A stretch of 10,437 bases of DNA from an uncultured Lysobacteraceae bacterium (GCA_946482565.1 CAMLSB010000057.1:1-10437), one strand, 5' to 3'. Shown: positions 1 to 8,527, numbered from the stretch's first letter. Made by a program: numbers and translations. The notes: generated by a model from the sequence alone, not told the origin.

Positions 1-682
1 CATCGACGTCGGGCTGTGCGAACAGCGCGGCGGCATTGTCGGGCTTGCAGCTGCCACCATAGAGGATAGGCAGCGAGCCGGCGATTTTAGCATCGCGGGC
101 CGCGATTTCGCCACGGATGAAGGCGTGGACGGCCTGCGCCTGGTCCGGGGTCGCCGTATGGCCCGTCCCGATGGCCCAGACCGGCTCGTAGGCCACCACC
201 GCTCCGTCCAGCAACTCCGCGCCCCCGAGGTCGAAAAGGGGCTGCAGCTGGGTCTGGATGCAATGCTCGGTCTGGCCGGACTCCCGCTGCTGCAGGGTTT
301 CGCCCACGCACAGGATCGGGACCAGGCCCGCGGCCCGCGCGGCCATGAACTTGCGCGCGGCCAGTTCGCTGCCTTCCTGGTGGTACTGGCGGCGCTCGGA
401 GTGGCCGACCAGGCCGTAGCGCGCGCCCACGTCCACCAGCATCTCGGCCGAGACCTCGCCGGTGTAGGCGCCGCGCTCGTTCGCGCTCACGTCCTGCGCA
501 CCGAAGGCGATGCCAGCGGCGGCGTAATGCTCCACCAGCTCGCCCAGGTATGGCAGCGGCGGCAGCACGATCGCCTCCACGCCCGAGGGAACCGGGCCGG
601 CCACGATCGCGTCCATCAGCGCATGGGCGAAGGCGCGGTCACCGTGCAGCTTCCAGTTTCCAGCGACGATCCTGCGGCGCAT
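1..682 (-). CDS. tpiA: Triosephosphate isomerase (TpiA), N-terminal 227 codons, truncated by window edge
   Basis: Interconverts dihydroxyacetone phosphate and glyceraldehyde-3-phosphate in cytoplasmic glycolysis and gluconeogenesis. The reverse strand from ATG at 682 reads MRRRIVAGNWKLHG, the family's N-terminal signature with the substrate-binding lysine (K11). It continues with VGHSERR (electrophile His94), YEPVWAIGTG (catalytic base Glu166, then the start of loop 6) and YGGSCKPDNA (phosphate-binding region). The frame stays open to base 1; family members are about 250 residues, so some 20-25 residues lie outside. The start is well placed: the conserved N-terminus begins within a few residues and a TAGACT box lies about 30 bp upstream. 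The gene diverges from the SDR gene across a 69-bp gap. In xanthomonads tpiA usually sits next to glmM and precedes secG; secG would be outside the window. Confidence 0.97.
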   Translation of the reverse strand, partial: MRRRIVAGNWKLHGDRAFAHALMDAIVAGPVPSGVEAIVLPPLPYLGELVEHYAAAGIAFGAQDVSANERGAYTGEVSAEMLVDVGARYGLVGHSERRQYHQEGSELAARKFMAARAAGLVPILCVGETLQQRESGQTEHCIQTQLQPLFDLGGAELLDGAVVAYEPVWAIGTGHTATPDQAQAVHAFIRGEIAARDAKIAGSLPILYGGSCKPDNAAALFAQPDVD

Positions 683-711
683 CGTCGGCTCCAGTCCGGT
701 CGAGGCCGCGC

Positions 712-717
712 AGTCTA
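712..717 (-). promoter_or_regulatory. Candidate -10 box for tpiA
   Basis: On the minus strand the bases read TAGACT, four of six to the sigma-70 -10 consensus, about 30 bp upstream of the tpiA ATG. A poor TTGGAT hexamer lies 16 bp further upstream (734-739) as a possible -35. It faces away from the TAGAAT box at 730-735, so two divergent promoters may overlap here. Assignment is by position and sequence only. Confidence 0.35.
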
Positions 718-729
718 ACAGCGCACCGC

Positions 730-735
730 TAGAAT
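730..735 (+). promoter_or_regulatory. Candidate -10 box for the SDR/DUF6445 unit
   Basis: TAGAAT matches the sigma-70 -10 consensus at five of six positions. A transcript starting about 7 bp downstream would begin near 742. That leaves only about 10 nt before the ATG at 752 and about 28 nt before the ATG at 770, which favours the later start. I see no good -35 hexamer. Confidence 0.4.
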
Positions 736-751
736 CCAAGGCTGGAGCGCC

Positions 752-1582
752 ATGGCAAGGGGACGCGCGATGCAGGGAACGAGCCACAACGAGGCGGGGC
801 ACGCGCTGGTCACCGGCGCATCGAGCGGCATCGGCGCGGCGATCGCGCGCGAATATGCGCGGCGCGGCGTGCCGCTGGTGCTGAGCGCGCGCCGCATCGA
901 GCGGCTCGAGGCGCTCGCGTCAGAACTCCGCAAGCAGGTCGCCGTCGAGTGCATCGCCGCCGACCTCGCCGATCCGGCCGCGCCCGCGCGACTGCAGGCG
1001 GAACTCGCCGCGCGCGGCATCGCCGTGTCGCGCCTCGTCAACAACGCCGGCTACGGCGTGCCGGGACGCTTCCTGTCGTCCGACTGGCCGGTGCACCGCG
1101 ACTTCATGCAGGTGCTGGTCGGTTCGGTACTCGAACTCACCCATCGCCTGTTGCCGGCCATGGAAGTCGCGGGCCATGGCCGCATCCTCAACGTCGCTTC
1201 CCTCGCCGGCCTGGTGCCCGCCTCCGCCGGCCACACGCTCTACGGCGCGTCGAAGGCCTTCGTGATCCGCTTCTCCGAATCGCTCGCGCGCGAGACCGCG
1301 TCGCGCGGCGTGCACGTGACCGTGCTCTGCCCCGGCATGACCTGGACCGAATTCCACGATGTCAACGGCATGCGCGAACGCGTATCGCGCTTGCCGCGCT
1401 GGCTGTGGATGGACGCCGCCAGCGTCGCGCGCCTCGGCGTGGATGCGGTCGAACGCGGCGACGCGCGCTGCGTGCCCGGCGCCACCAACCGGATGCTGGC
1501 GGGCCTGTCGAAGTACCTGCCCGAACGCCTGGCGCGCGCGCTGCTCGAAAGCCGCAGCCGCGACTTCCGCGACGCCGACTGA
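752..1582 (+). CDS. Classical short-chain dehydrogenase/reductase (SDR)
   Basis: An NAD(P)(H)-dependent oxidoreductase of unknown substrate. Seen: the cofactor motif TGASSGIG (residues 21-28) after a beta strand, the structural motif NNAG (97-100), and the catalytic triad Ser150, Tyr164 and Lys168 in YGASK. CPGMTWTEF (194-202) corresponds to the usual PG motif after the active site. At 276 residues it is of ordinary SDR length, and the 'SARR' after the second beta strand suggests an NADP(H) preference (inference). The ATG at 752 gives the longest form. The ATG at 770 (codon 7) has a better-placed AAGGGGA six bases upstream and a more plausible leader from the TAGAAT box, so it may be the true start (270 residues). 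The stop shares one base with the next gene's ATG (TGATG), implying co-transcription and translational coupling. The substrate cannot be read from the sequence. Confidence 0.93.
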   Translation: MARGRAMQGTSHNEAGHALVTGASSGIGAAIAREYARRGVPLVLSARRIERLEALASELRKQVAVECIAADLADPAAPARLQAELAARGIAVSRLVNNAGYGVPGRFLSSDWPVHRDFMQVLVGSVLELTHRLLPAMEVAGHGRILNVASLAGLVPASAGHTLYGASKAFVIRFSESLARETASRGVHVTVLCPGMTWTEFHDVNGMRERVSRLPRWLWMDAASVARLGVDAVERGDARCVPGATNRMLAGLSKYLPERLARALLESRSRDFRDAD

Positions 1583-2256
1583 TGCCCGCGCCCGCGTCCG
1601 CCCCGAAGCAGCTGCCCTATCGCAAGCCCACCGAAGGCCGCGATTACTGGGTATTCGACGACATCCTCGCGGATCCCGACGGCGTCCGCGCCCGCTGCCT
1701 CGCCCGCACCGACTGGGCCGAAGGCTATCCGTACAAGCAGGAAGCCTGGCCCGGCATGCGCGCCATCCCCGCGCTGTTGCCGGACGAACTCGCCGCGGTG
1801 GAAGCGCGCGTGCTCGCCGCCACCGGCAGCAAGCGCCTGTGGGTGCAGGCTGCGCCCGATGGCGGCCACCTCAACCACAACTGCGTGCAGGTCGTCGGCG
1901 TCGACGAATCCGGGCCGAAGCCGCACACCGATTCGCGCGCGCTGTGCCGCTACGCCGCGGTGCTGTACCTGAATCCGGCCGCGCCGGTGCATTGCGGCAC
2001 CAGCTTCTACCGCCAGCGCAGCGCCGACGGCCGCATGGGCGGCAACAGCGTGATGCCTCCGCACGTGAACCTGGTCGAGGCGCTGGGCGCGCGCTTCATC
2101 GCGGTCGGATCGTTCGCGGAAGACCTGCGCATCGACCACCGCTACAACCGGCTGCTGCTCTACCGCGCCAACCTGATCCACAGCGCCACCGCCTATTGCG
2201 GCAGCACCCTCGCCGACAAGCGCATGGCGGCCGTCTTCTTCTGGATGGCCGCCTGA
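1582..2256 (+). CDS. DUF6445 family protein, 2OG-Fe(II) oxygenase-like
   Basis: A 224-residue protein of unknown function. The opening VFDDILADPDGVRARCL, the later PGMRA, and HTDSRALCRYAAVLYLNP followed by CGTSFYR resemble the DUF6445 family as I remember it. HTD (His115, Asp117) and the distal His200 in IHSAT, followed about 13 residues later by Lys213/Arg214, match the metal- and 2-oxoglutarate-binding layout of the double-stranded beta-helix oxygenases. The catalytic role is inferred from this pattern; the substrate is unknown. No signal peptide or membrane segment is visible, so it is probably cytoplasmic. Its ATG overlaps the stop of the SDR gene by one base, so it is translated with it. 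A substrate-hydroxylation-plus-reduction pair is possible but unproven. It runs convergently toward the IPNS-family oxygenase gene. Confidence 0.85.
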   Translation: MPAPASAPKQLPYRKPTEGRDYWVFDDILADPDGVRARCLARTDWAEGYPYKQEAWPGMRAIPALLPDELAAVEARVLAATGSKRLWVQAAPDGGHLNHNCVQVVGVDESGPKPHTDSRALCRYAAVLYLNPAAPVHCGTSFYRQRSADGRMGGNSVMPPHVNLVEALGARFIAVGSFAEDLRIDHRYNRLLLYRANLIHSATAYCGSTLADKRMAAVFFWMAA

Positions 2257-2275
2257 GGCATTCGTCTTCGGACTG

Positions 2276-2389
2276 GGCGGTGGAAACGCGAGAGCGCTTT
2301 CGGGGGACGGCGTGAATCCATCCATGGAGCCTCTTCGAAAACATCCATGTTTTCGACGCCCCCGAAAGCGCTCTCGCGTTTCCACCGCC
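2276..2389. repeat. Inverted repeat A: 31-bp perfect arms around an internal hairpin
   Basis: The arm at 2276-2306 is the exact reverse complement of 2359-2389; its core reads GGAAACGCGAGAGCGCTTTC. The 52-bp spacer holds a second perfect hairpin, TCGAAAACAT / ATGTTTTCGA (2335-2344 and 2347-2356, 2-nt spacer), plus a small palindrome CCATCCATGG (2318-2327). Transcribed from either strand it would fold into a long stem capped by the inner hairpin. It resembles a dispersed intergenic palindromic element, but copy number cannot be judged from this window. I found no target-site duplication at its edges. Confidence 0.9.
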
Positions 2390-2411
2390 GCCCGCACGAC
2401 GATTTCCACGG

Positions 2412-2519
2412 CTTCGGGGAAGAGCAAAAAGCGGTTCCGGGAACGTTCTGAGTCCTTCAGGGCGCGGGTAGTCTCACGAGCCCGGAATGCGCTCTTCGCT
2501 TTAGCTCTTCCACCCGAAG
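2412..2519. repeat. Inverted repeat B: imperfect arms of about 22 bp
   Basis: CTTCGGGGAAGAGC then AAAAAGCG (2412-2433) pairs with CGCTTTAGCTCTTC then CACCCGAAG (2497-2519), giving matched blocks CTTCGGG, GAAGAGC and AAAGCG separated by 1-2 nt bulges. Inside lie two small hairpins: GTTCCGGGAAC (2434-2444) and CTGA/TCAG with a 5-nt loop (2448-2460). It is less regular than A and C. Confidence 0.7.
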
Positions 2520-2539
2520 ACGGGGGACGCGCTTGGGGT

Positions 2540-2653
2540 GGCGACGCGAATGCGTGTGTGTGGGCCGAGCGGGCCATGGATGGCCCGCGCCCGCGGAGTG
2601 AGTCCTGGACGACTCGTCGACGCGGCGGACCACACACACGCATTCACGTCGCC
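2540..2653. repeat. Inverted repeat C: 24-bp arms with one mismatch around a 9-bp hairpin
   Basis: The arm at 2540-2563 (core AATGCGTGTGTGTGG) is the reverse complement of 2630-2653 with one mismatch in 24. The spacer holds a perfect hairpin GCGGGCCAT / ATGGCCCGC (2569-2577 and 2580-2588, 2-nt spacer). The similarity continues imperfectly outward as GGGG-rich sequence on the left and CCCC-rich on the right. Its right arm ends 24 bp from the stop of the oxygenase gene, so it could form in that gene's 3' untranslated RNA. Confidence 0.85.
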
Positions 2654-2676
2654 CAGCCCCGAAGCCAGGCATGCGG

Positions 2677-3645
2677 CTACTTCAGCTTGATTTCGCGCAG
2701 GCGCTCTTCGAGATACCCCTGCGCCGTGATCGGCTCGGGATAGCGACTCGGATTGTCGGCCGTGACGCACGACGGCAGCACGTCGATCAGGAAATCCGGG
2801 TTCGGATGCAGGAAGAACGGCGTCGAATAGCGCGGCTGCCGCGCTGCCTCTCCAGGCGGGTTCACGACCCGGTGCGTCGTCGACGGATACACGTGGTTGG
2901 TGTAGCGCTGCAGCATGTCGCCGATGTTGACCACGATGGTGTCCGCGTCCGCGGTGAACGGCACCCACTCGCCCTTGCGCGACAGGACTTCCAGGCCGGC
3001 GGCGCTCGCGCCCACCAGCAGCGTGATCAGGTTGATGTCCTCGTGCGCGCCGGCGCGCACGTTCGGCACGTCGGGCGTGGTGATCGGCGGATAGTGGATC
3101 GGGCGCAGGATCGAATTGCCGAGCTCGGTCTTGTCCGCGAACCAGTCCTCCGGCAGGCCGATGTGCAGCGCGAGCGCGGCGAGCACCTGCGAGCCGAGCG
3201 CATCCAGCGCCGAATACAGGCCGTAGCCTTGTTCGCGCAACTCCGGCACTTCCGACGGCCACAGGTTGGGCGGCATGTCGGCGGCGTACTTCGAGTCGCG
3301 CGGGATCTCGCGACCGACGTGCCAGAACTCCTTGAGGTCGGGATAGCGCGAATCCTTCGCGGTCTCGACCATGAACGGCGTGTAGCCGCGCGCGCCGCCG
3401 CCGCCGGCGACGTGGTACTTGCGCTTGGTTTCGTCCGGCAGCGCGAAGAAGCGCTTGAAGGCCTCGTACGCGCCATCGATCCGCGACTGCGGGATGCCGT
3501 GGTTGCGGATGCCGGCGAAGCCCCACTCGCGGTAGGCCGCGCCCAGCTCGGCGACGAAGGCCTCGCGGTCGGCGGCGCTGGTCGGCGCGGTGAAACGGCG
3601 GATGTCGAGGGTGGGAATGGCGGTGCTCATCGTGCTGCTGCCCAT
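2677..3645 (-). CDS. Isopenicillin N synthase (IPNS)-family 2OG-Fe(II) oxygenase
   Basis: A 322-residue non-heme iron oxygenase of the IPNS/plant dioxygenase superfamily. Seen: the N-terminal DIOX_N-type region (PTLDIRRF, then GFAGIRNHGIP near 42-52), the iron ligands His201 and Asp203 in AHEDINLITLL and His258 in TTHRVVNP, and the co-substrate-binding Arg272-x-Ser274 in RYSTPFF. GDMLQRYTN (242-250) is also typical. The 2-oxoglutarate dependence and the reaction are inferred from the family; the natural substrate is unknown, and nothing nearby suggests beta-lactam synthesis. Starts at 3645 and at 3630 (Met6) are both possible, neither with a strong ribosome-binding site. It begins 9 bp after the glmM stop on the same strand, so it is probably the last gene of an accD-glmM transcript. 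It converges on the DUF6445 gene. Confidence 0.93.
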   Translation of the reverse strand: MGSSTMSTAIPTLDIRRFTAPTSAADREAFVAELGAAYREWGFAGIRNHGIPQSRIDGAYEAFKRFFALPDETKRKYHVAGGGGARGYTPFMVETAKDSRYPDLKEFWHVGREIPRDSKYAADMPPNLWPSEVPELREQGYGLYSALDALGSQVLAALALHIGLPEDWFADKTELGNSILRPIHYPPITTPDVPNVRAGAHEDINLITLLVGASAAGLEVLSRKGEWVPFTADADTIVVNIGDMLQRYTNHVYPSTTHRVVNPPGEAARQPRYSTPFFLHPNPDFLIDVLPSCVTADNPSRYPEPITAQGYLEERLREIKLK

Positions 3646-3654
3646 GCGTGTCGC

Positions 3655-5000
3655 TCAGGATTCGGCGGCCGCGCGCACCGCTCCGGCGAGCGCGTCCAGT
3701 GTGGATTGCACCAGCGAGGCGTCGTCGGCCTCGACGGTCACGCGCACCACCGGCTCCGTGCCGGAGGGTCGCAGGAAGGCGCGGCCGCGGCCTTCGACCG
3801 CGCGTTGCGCGGCGGCCAGGGCTTCGAGCACCGGCGCGGCCTCGGCCGGCTTGCGGCCCGCGGCGTAGCGCACGTTCACCGTCTTCTGCGGAACGCGTTG
3901 CATGCCCGCGAGCGCCTCGTGCAGCGGCTTGCCGGTGCGATGCAGCACCTCGAGCACCTGCAGCGCGCTGACGATGCCGTCGCCGGTGTTCGCGCGGTCC
4001 AGGCACAGCAGGTGGCCGGAGGCTTCGCCCCCGAGCACGCCATCGTGTTGCAGCAGGCCCTGGTGGACGTAGCGGTCGCCGACCTTGGCGCGGACGAAAC
4101 CGATGCCGCGCTCGCCGAGCGCGCGCTCGAGGCCGAAGTTGCTCATCAGCGTGCCGATGACCGGACCGCGTAGCCGCCCGCTCGCCTGCCAGTCGCTGGC
4201 CAGCAGCCAGATCAGGTCGTCGCCGTCGCGGATGCCGCCATCGCGGTCCACGAACAGCACGCGGTCGCCGTCTCCGTCGAAGGCGATGCCGAGGTCCGCG
4301 CCGCTGGCGCGCACGCGTTCGGCCAGGTGTTCCGGGTGGGTCGAGCCCACGCCGTCGTTGATGTTGGTGCCGTTCGGGTCGACGCCGATCGCCTCGACCC
4401 GCGCGCCGAGCTCACGCAGGACCAGCGGGCCCAACTGGTAGGTCGCGCCGTTGGCGCAGTCGACCACGATGCGCATGCCGGCGAGGTCGAAGCCGCGCGG
4501 CACCGAGTTCTTGCAGTGCTCGACGTAGCGGCCGATCGCGTCGCGGGTGCGCACGGCCTTGCCGAGTTCTTCGGACGGGACCGTGCGGAAGGGATGATCG
4601 AGCGCCGCCTCGATGGCGAGCTCGGTGGCGTCGTCGAGTTTCTCGCCGTGTGCCGAGAAGAACTTGATGCCGTTGTCGTAGTGCGGGTTGTGCGAGGCCG
4701 AGATGACGATGCCGCCGTCGGCGCGCATCGAACGCGTGAGGTGGGCCACCGCGGGCGTCGGCATCGGGCCCATCAGCTGCACGTCGACGCCCGCCGCCAC
4801 CAGGCCCGCTTCCAGCGCGGCCTCGAACATGTAGTTCGAAATGCGGGTGTCCTTGCCGATGATCACCACCGGCTTGCGCCAGGCGTTGCGCGCCAGGGCG
4901 TAGCCGTAGGCGTTGCCCAGGCGCAGCAAGAAGTCGGCCGAGATCGAGCCTTCGCCGACGCGGCCGCGGATGCCGTCGGTACCGAAGTACTTGCGGCTGC

Positions 5001-5004
<4 letters not shown>
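3655..5004 (-). CDS. glmM: Phosphoglucosamine mutase (GlmM)
   Basis: Converts glucosamine-6-phosphate to glucosamine-1-phosphate, the step before GlmU in UDP-GlcNAc synthesis for peptidoglycan and lipopolysaccharide. The 449-residue protein matches the family length. It starts [12 protein letters not shown] and carries the phosphoserine loop ISASHNP (active Ser104), the Mg-binding loop DGDGDR (Asp243, Asp245, Asp247), the sugar-binding GGEASGH (325-331) and the phosphate-binding RPSGTEP (412-418). The start is GTG at 5004: it places FGTDGIRG at the usual distance, has GGGAA seven bases upstream, and overlaps the accD stop by four bases (GTGA). The frame stays open far upstream inside accD, but that part is the out-of-frame shadow of accD. 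It lies between accD and the IPNS-family oxygenase gene, probably in one transcript. Confidence 0.97.
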
Positions 5005-5891
<887 letters not shown>

Positions 5892-5927
5892 GCGGTTGCG
5901 TTCACGTTCGTGGTGCGGAGACTGTCC

Positions 5928-5933
5928 AGTGTA
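5928..5933 (-). promoter_or_regulatory. Candidate -10 box for accD
   Basis: The minus strand reads TTACACTGGAC, with TACACT as a 4/6 match to the -10 consensus, about 37 bp upstream of the accD ATG in the 77-bp gap after trpA. The 10-mer TACACTGGAC occurs again at a similar distance before trpB. No good -35 hexamer is visible, so this is tentative. Confidence 0.35.
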
Positions 5934-5950
5934 ATCCGCGCGGCGCCGGG

Positions 5951-5967
5951 GCCGCCACGACGGCGGC
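5951..5967 (-). terminator. Stem-loop just after the trpA stop codon
   Basis: A perfect 6-bp GCCGCC/GGCGGC stem with a 5-nt loop lies 1 nt past the trpA stop codon. It is not followed by a run of T, so it does not look like a standard intrinsic terminator. It could stabilise the trpA 3' end or pause transcription before accD. Confidence 0.35.
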
Positions 5968-5968
5968 T

Positions 5969-6772
5969 TCAGGCGGCGTCGAGCGCGGCCCGCAGCGGGG
6001 CGAGGAATGCGCGGGCGCGGGCCGTGGCCCCCGCGACGTCGTCCGCCCCGGCCAGGGCGGCCACCAGGGCGCTGCCGACCACGATACCGTCGGCATGCGC
6101 GCCCACGGCGGCCGCGTCGGCGGCATCGCGGATGCCGAAGCCGGCCATCACCGGCACGCGGGCGCTTTCGCGCAGCGTGTCGAGCCGGGGGCCGACCGCC
6201 GCGGTGTCGAGCACGGCCGCACCGGTCACCCCGGCCAGGTTCACGTAGTAGAGATAGCCGCGCGCATGCTCGAGCGCCGCTGCCATGCGCTCCGGCGAGG
6301 TCGTCGGGGAAGCCAGTGGCACCAGGGCCAGCCCCGCGGCGTCGAAGATCGCGCGATGCGCGCCCGCCTCTTCCATCGGCAGGTCGACCAGCAGGACGCC
6401 GTCGACGCCGGCGGCGACCGCTTCGCGCGCGAACGCCTCCGCGCCGCGCACCTCGACCGGATTCAGGTAGCCCATCAGCACGATCGGCGTGGCGTCGTCC
6501 GTGCCGCGGAATTCGCGCACGAAATCCAGCACCCGGCGCAGGCCGACGCCGCGCGCGAGCGCGCGCTCGGAACTGCGCTGGATCACCGGCCCGTCGGCCA
6601 TCGGATCGGAGAATGGAATCCCGACCTCGAGCACGTCGGCGCCGGCCGCGACCAGTGCGTGGAGCACCGGCACGGTCGCGTCCACCGACGGATCGCCGGC
6701 GGTGACGAACGGCACCAGCGCCTTGCGGCCCGCGGCGCGCAACGCGTCGAAGCGGGCCTGCAATCGCGACAT
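5969..6772 (-). CDS. trpA: Tryptophan synthase alpha subunit (TrpA)
   Basis: Splits indole-3-glycerol phosphate into indole and glyceraldehyde-3-phosphate and passes the indole through a tunnel to TrpB in the alpha2-beta2 complex. Seen in 267 residues: FVTAGDP (22-28); [21 protein letters not shown] holding the catalytic Glu49 and Asp60, at the same numbers as the E. coli enzyme; the flexible loop 6 region with LAGVTGA (179-185); and the phosphate-binding GFGIR (211-215) and VVGSA (231-235). The ATG at 6772 shares its A with the stop of the DUF3144 gene (TGATG), so translation is probably coupled. It is the last gene of the trpB-DUF3144-trpA cluster; accD follows after 77 bp. Confidence 0.98.
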   Translation of the reverse strand: MSRLQARFDALRAAGRKALVPFVTAGDPSVDATVPVLHALVAAGADVLEVGIPFSDPMADGPVIQRSSERALARGVGLRRVLDFVREFRGTDDATPIVLMGYLNPVEVRGAEAFAREAVAAGVDGVLLVDLPMEEAGAHRAIFDAAGLALVPLASPTTSPERMAAALEHARGYLYYVNLAGVTGAAVLDTAAVGPRLDTLRESARVPVMAGFGIRDAADAAAVGAHADGIVVGSALVAALAGADDVAGATARARAFLAPLRAALDAA

Positions 6773-7155
6773 CAGGCGCCCTCGTCCCCCGGGAAGCCCT
6801 TGCCGGGAACGTAGCCGCTGGCCTTGTACTCCTCGGCCAGTTCCGATTCGCCCACGTCGATGCCGTACTGGGCGCCGAGATTGTCGAGATGCTCGTTGAG
6901 CACGCGCCGGTACAGGCCGGTCATGTAGTCGAGGAACGCCGTGCGCTGCGCGCCGGCTTCGCCCTTCGCGGTTTCCAGGTACACCAGGGCATTGAAACGC
7001 GCGGCGCCATACAGCGCGACCAGGCTCGTCCGCTTCGCGCCATGACTGCCCACCTGCCGATGCGCGAGTTCGAGGAACTCGTTGATGTTGGCATAGAAGG
7101 CAGGGTCGACCTCGGGCGTCTGCCCCTGGTGCGCCGGTTCGTTGTTTTCGCTCAT
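6772..7155 (-). CDS. DUF3144 domain protein
   Basis: A small 127-residue protein of unknown function. The segment from [15 protein letters not shown] (about 20-34) through [18 protein letters not shown] (about 47-64) to [18 protein letters not shown] (about 74-91) resembles the DUF3144 domain: three predicted helices with an AARFNA core. The C-terminal [22 protein letters not shown] looks flexible and acidic. There is no signal peptide or membrane segment. GAGG lies six bases before the ATG, and the gene begins 9 bp after the trpB stop. Its stop shares one base with the trpA ATG, so it is embedded between the two subunit genes and should be made with them. A link to tryptophan synthase is suggested only by position. 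Confidence 0.88.
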   Translation of the reverse strand: MSENNEPAHQGQTPEVDPAFYANINEFLELAHRQVGSHGAKRTSLVALYGAARFNALVYLETAKGEAGAQRTAFLDYMTGLYRRVLNEHLDNLGAQYGIDVGESELAEEYKASGYVPGKGFPGDEGA

Positions 7156-7164
7156 CTCGTGCCT

Positions 7165-8403
<1,239 letters not shown>

Positions 8404-8444
8404 CGGACGGCGTGGCGCGCCGGCATCCGGCAATCGGGCGGTCC

Positions 8445-8450
8445 AGTGTA
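8445..8450 (-). promoter_or_regulatory. Candidate -10 box for trpB
   Basis: Minus-strand CTACACTGGAC, with TACACT as a 4/6 match to the -10 consensus, lies about 42 bp upstream of the trpB ATG in the trpF-trpB gap. It shares TACACTGGAC with the accD upstream region. No good -35 is visible. I found no Trp-codon leader peptide in this gap. Confidence 0.35.
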
Positions 8451-8501
8451 GGGGAAAACGCGTGCCGGGCGACGCCCATGGGAACGCCGTCCGCCCGCTC
8501 C

Positions 8502-8521
8502 GGGCCGGGGTTGCGCGGCCC
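8502..8521 (-). terminator. Stem-loop after trpF
   Basis: A perfect 6-bp GGGCCG/CGGCCC stem with an 8-nt loop begins 7 nt after the trpF stop codon. No T run follows it, so a role in ending the fimV-truA-trpF transcript is only possible. Such GC stems are also expected by chance in sequence this rich in G and C. Confidence 0.3.
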
Positions 8522-8527
8522 GTGGCG

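Larger units (their letters stand above)
2257..2676. other. 420-bp intergenic region between convergent genes, filled with inverted repeats
   Basis: I see no convincing gene here. Open frames exist on both strands, but they run through palindromes and low-complexity GC-rich sequence and show no known family. The region holds three consecutive inverted repeats (A 2276-2389, B 2412-2519, C 2540-2653) that cover most of it. The 9-mer CGTCTTCGG at 2263-2271 recurs inverted at 2514-2522, bracketing A and B. Both flanking genes end here, so the region may serve as a bidirectional transcription end, but no T-rich tract typical of an intrinsic terminator follows any stem. Confidence 0.8.

Noticed and set aside
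2276..2389. Classical MITE or insertion sequence
   Set aside because: There is no target-site duplication at the edges, no transposase in the window, and copy number cannot be tested here. Kept only as an inverted repeat.
1240..2643. Long minus-strand open frame running through the SDR/DUF6445 genes and the palindromic gap
   Set aside because: It is antisense to two well-supported genes, is compositionally Arg/Ala/Gly-rich and shows no domain. Long antisense frames are common in GC-rich DNA.
2257..2676. CRISPR array
   Set aside because: The repeats are inverted pairs of different sequence, not regularly spaced direct repeats with unique spacers, and no cas gene is present.
3601..3700. Beta-lactam biosynthesis near the IPNS-family gene
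   Set aside because: The family is broad, and no ACV synthetase, acyltransferase or related gene is present; the neighbours are housekeeping genes.
2671..4173. 500-codon plus-strand open frame opposite the IPNS-family gene and glmM
   Set aside because: It covers two real genes on the other strand, has no recognisable motif, and is rich in His/Arg/Ala as expected of a GC-rich shadow frame.
8404..8527. Trp attenuator or leader peptide upstream of trpB
   Set aside because: A short frame starting at 8479 has no Trp codons, and I see no alternative terminator/antiterminator pairing with a T run.
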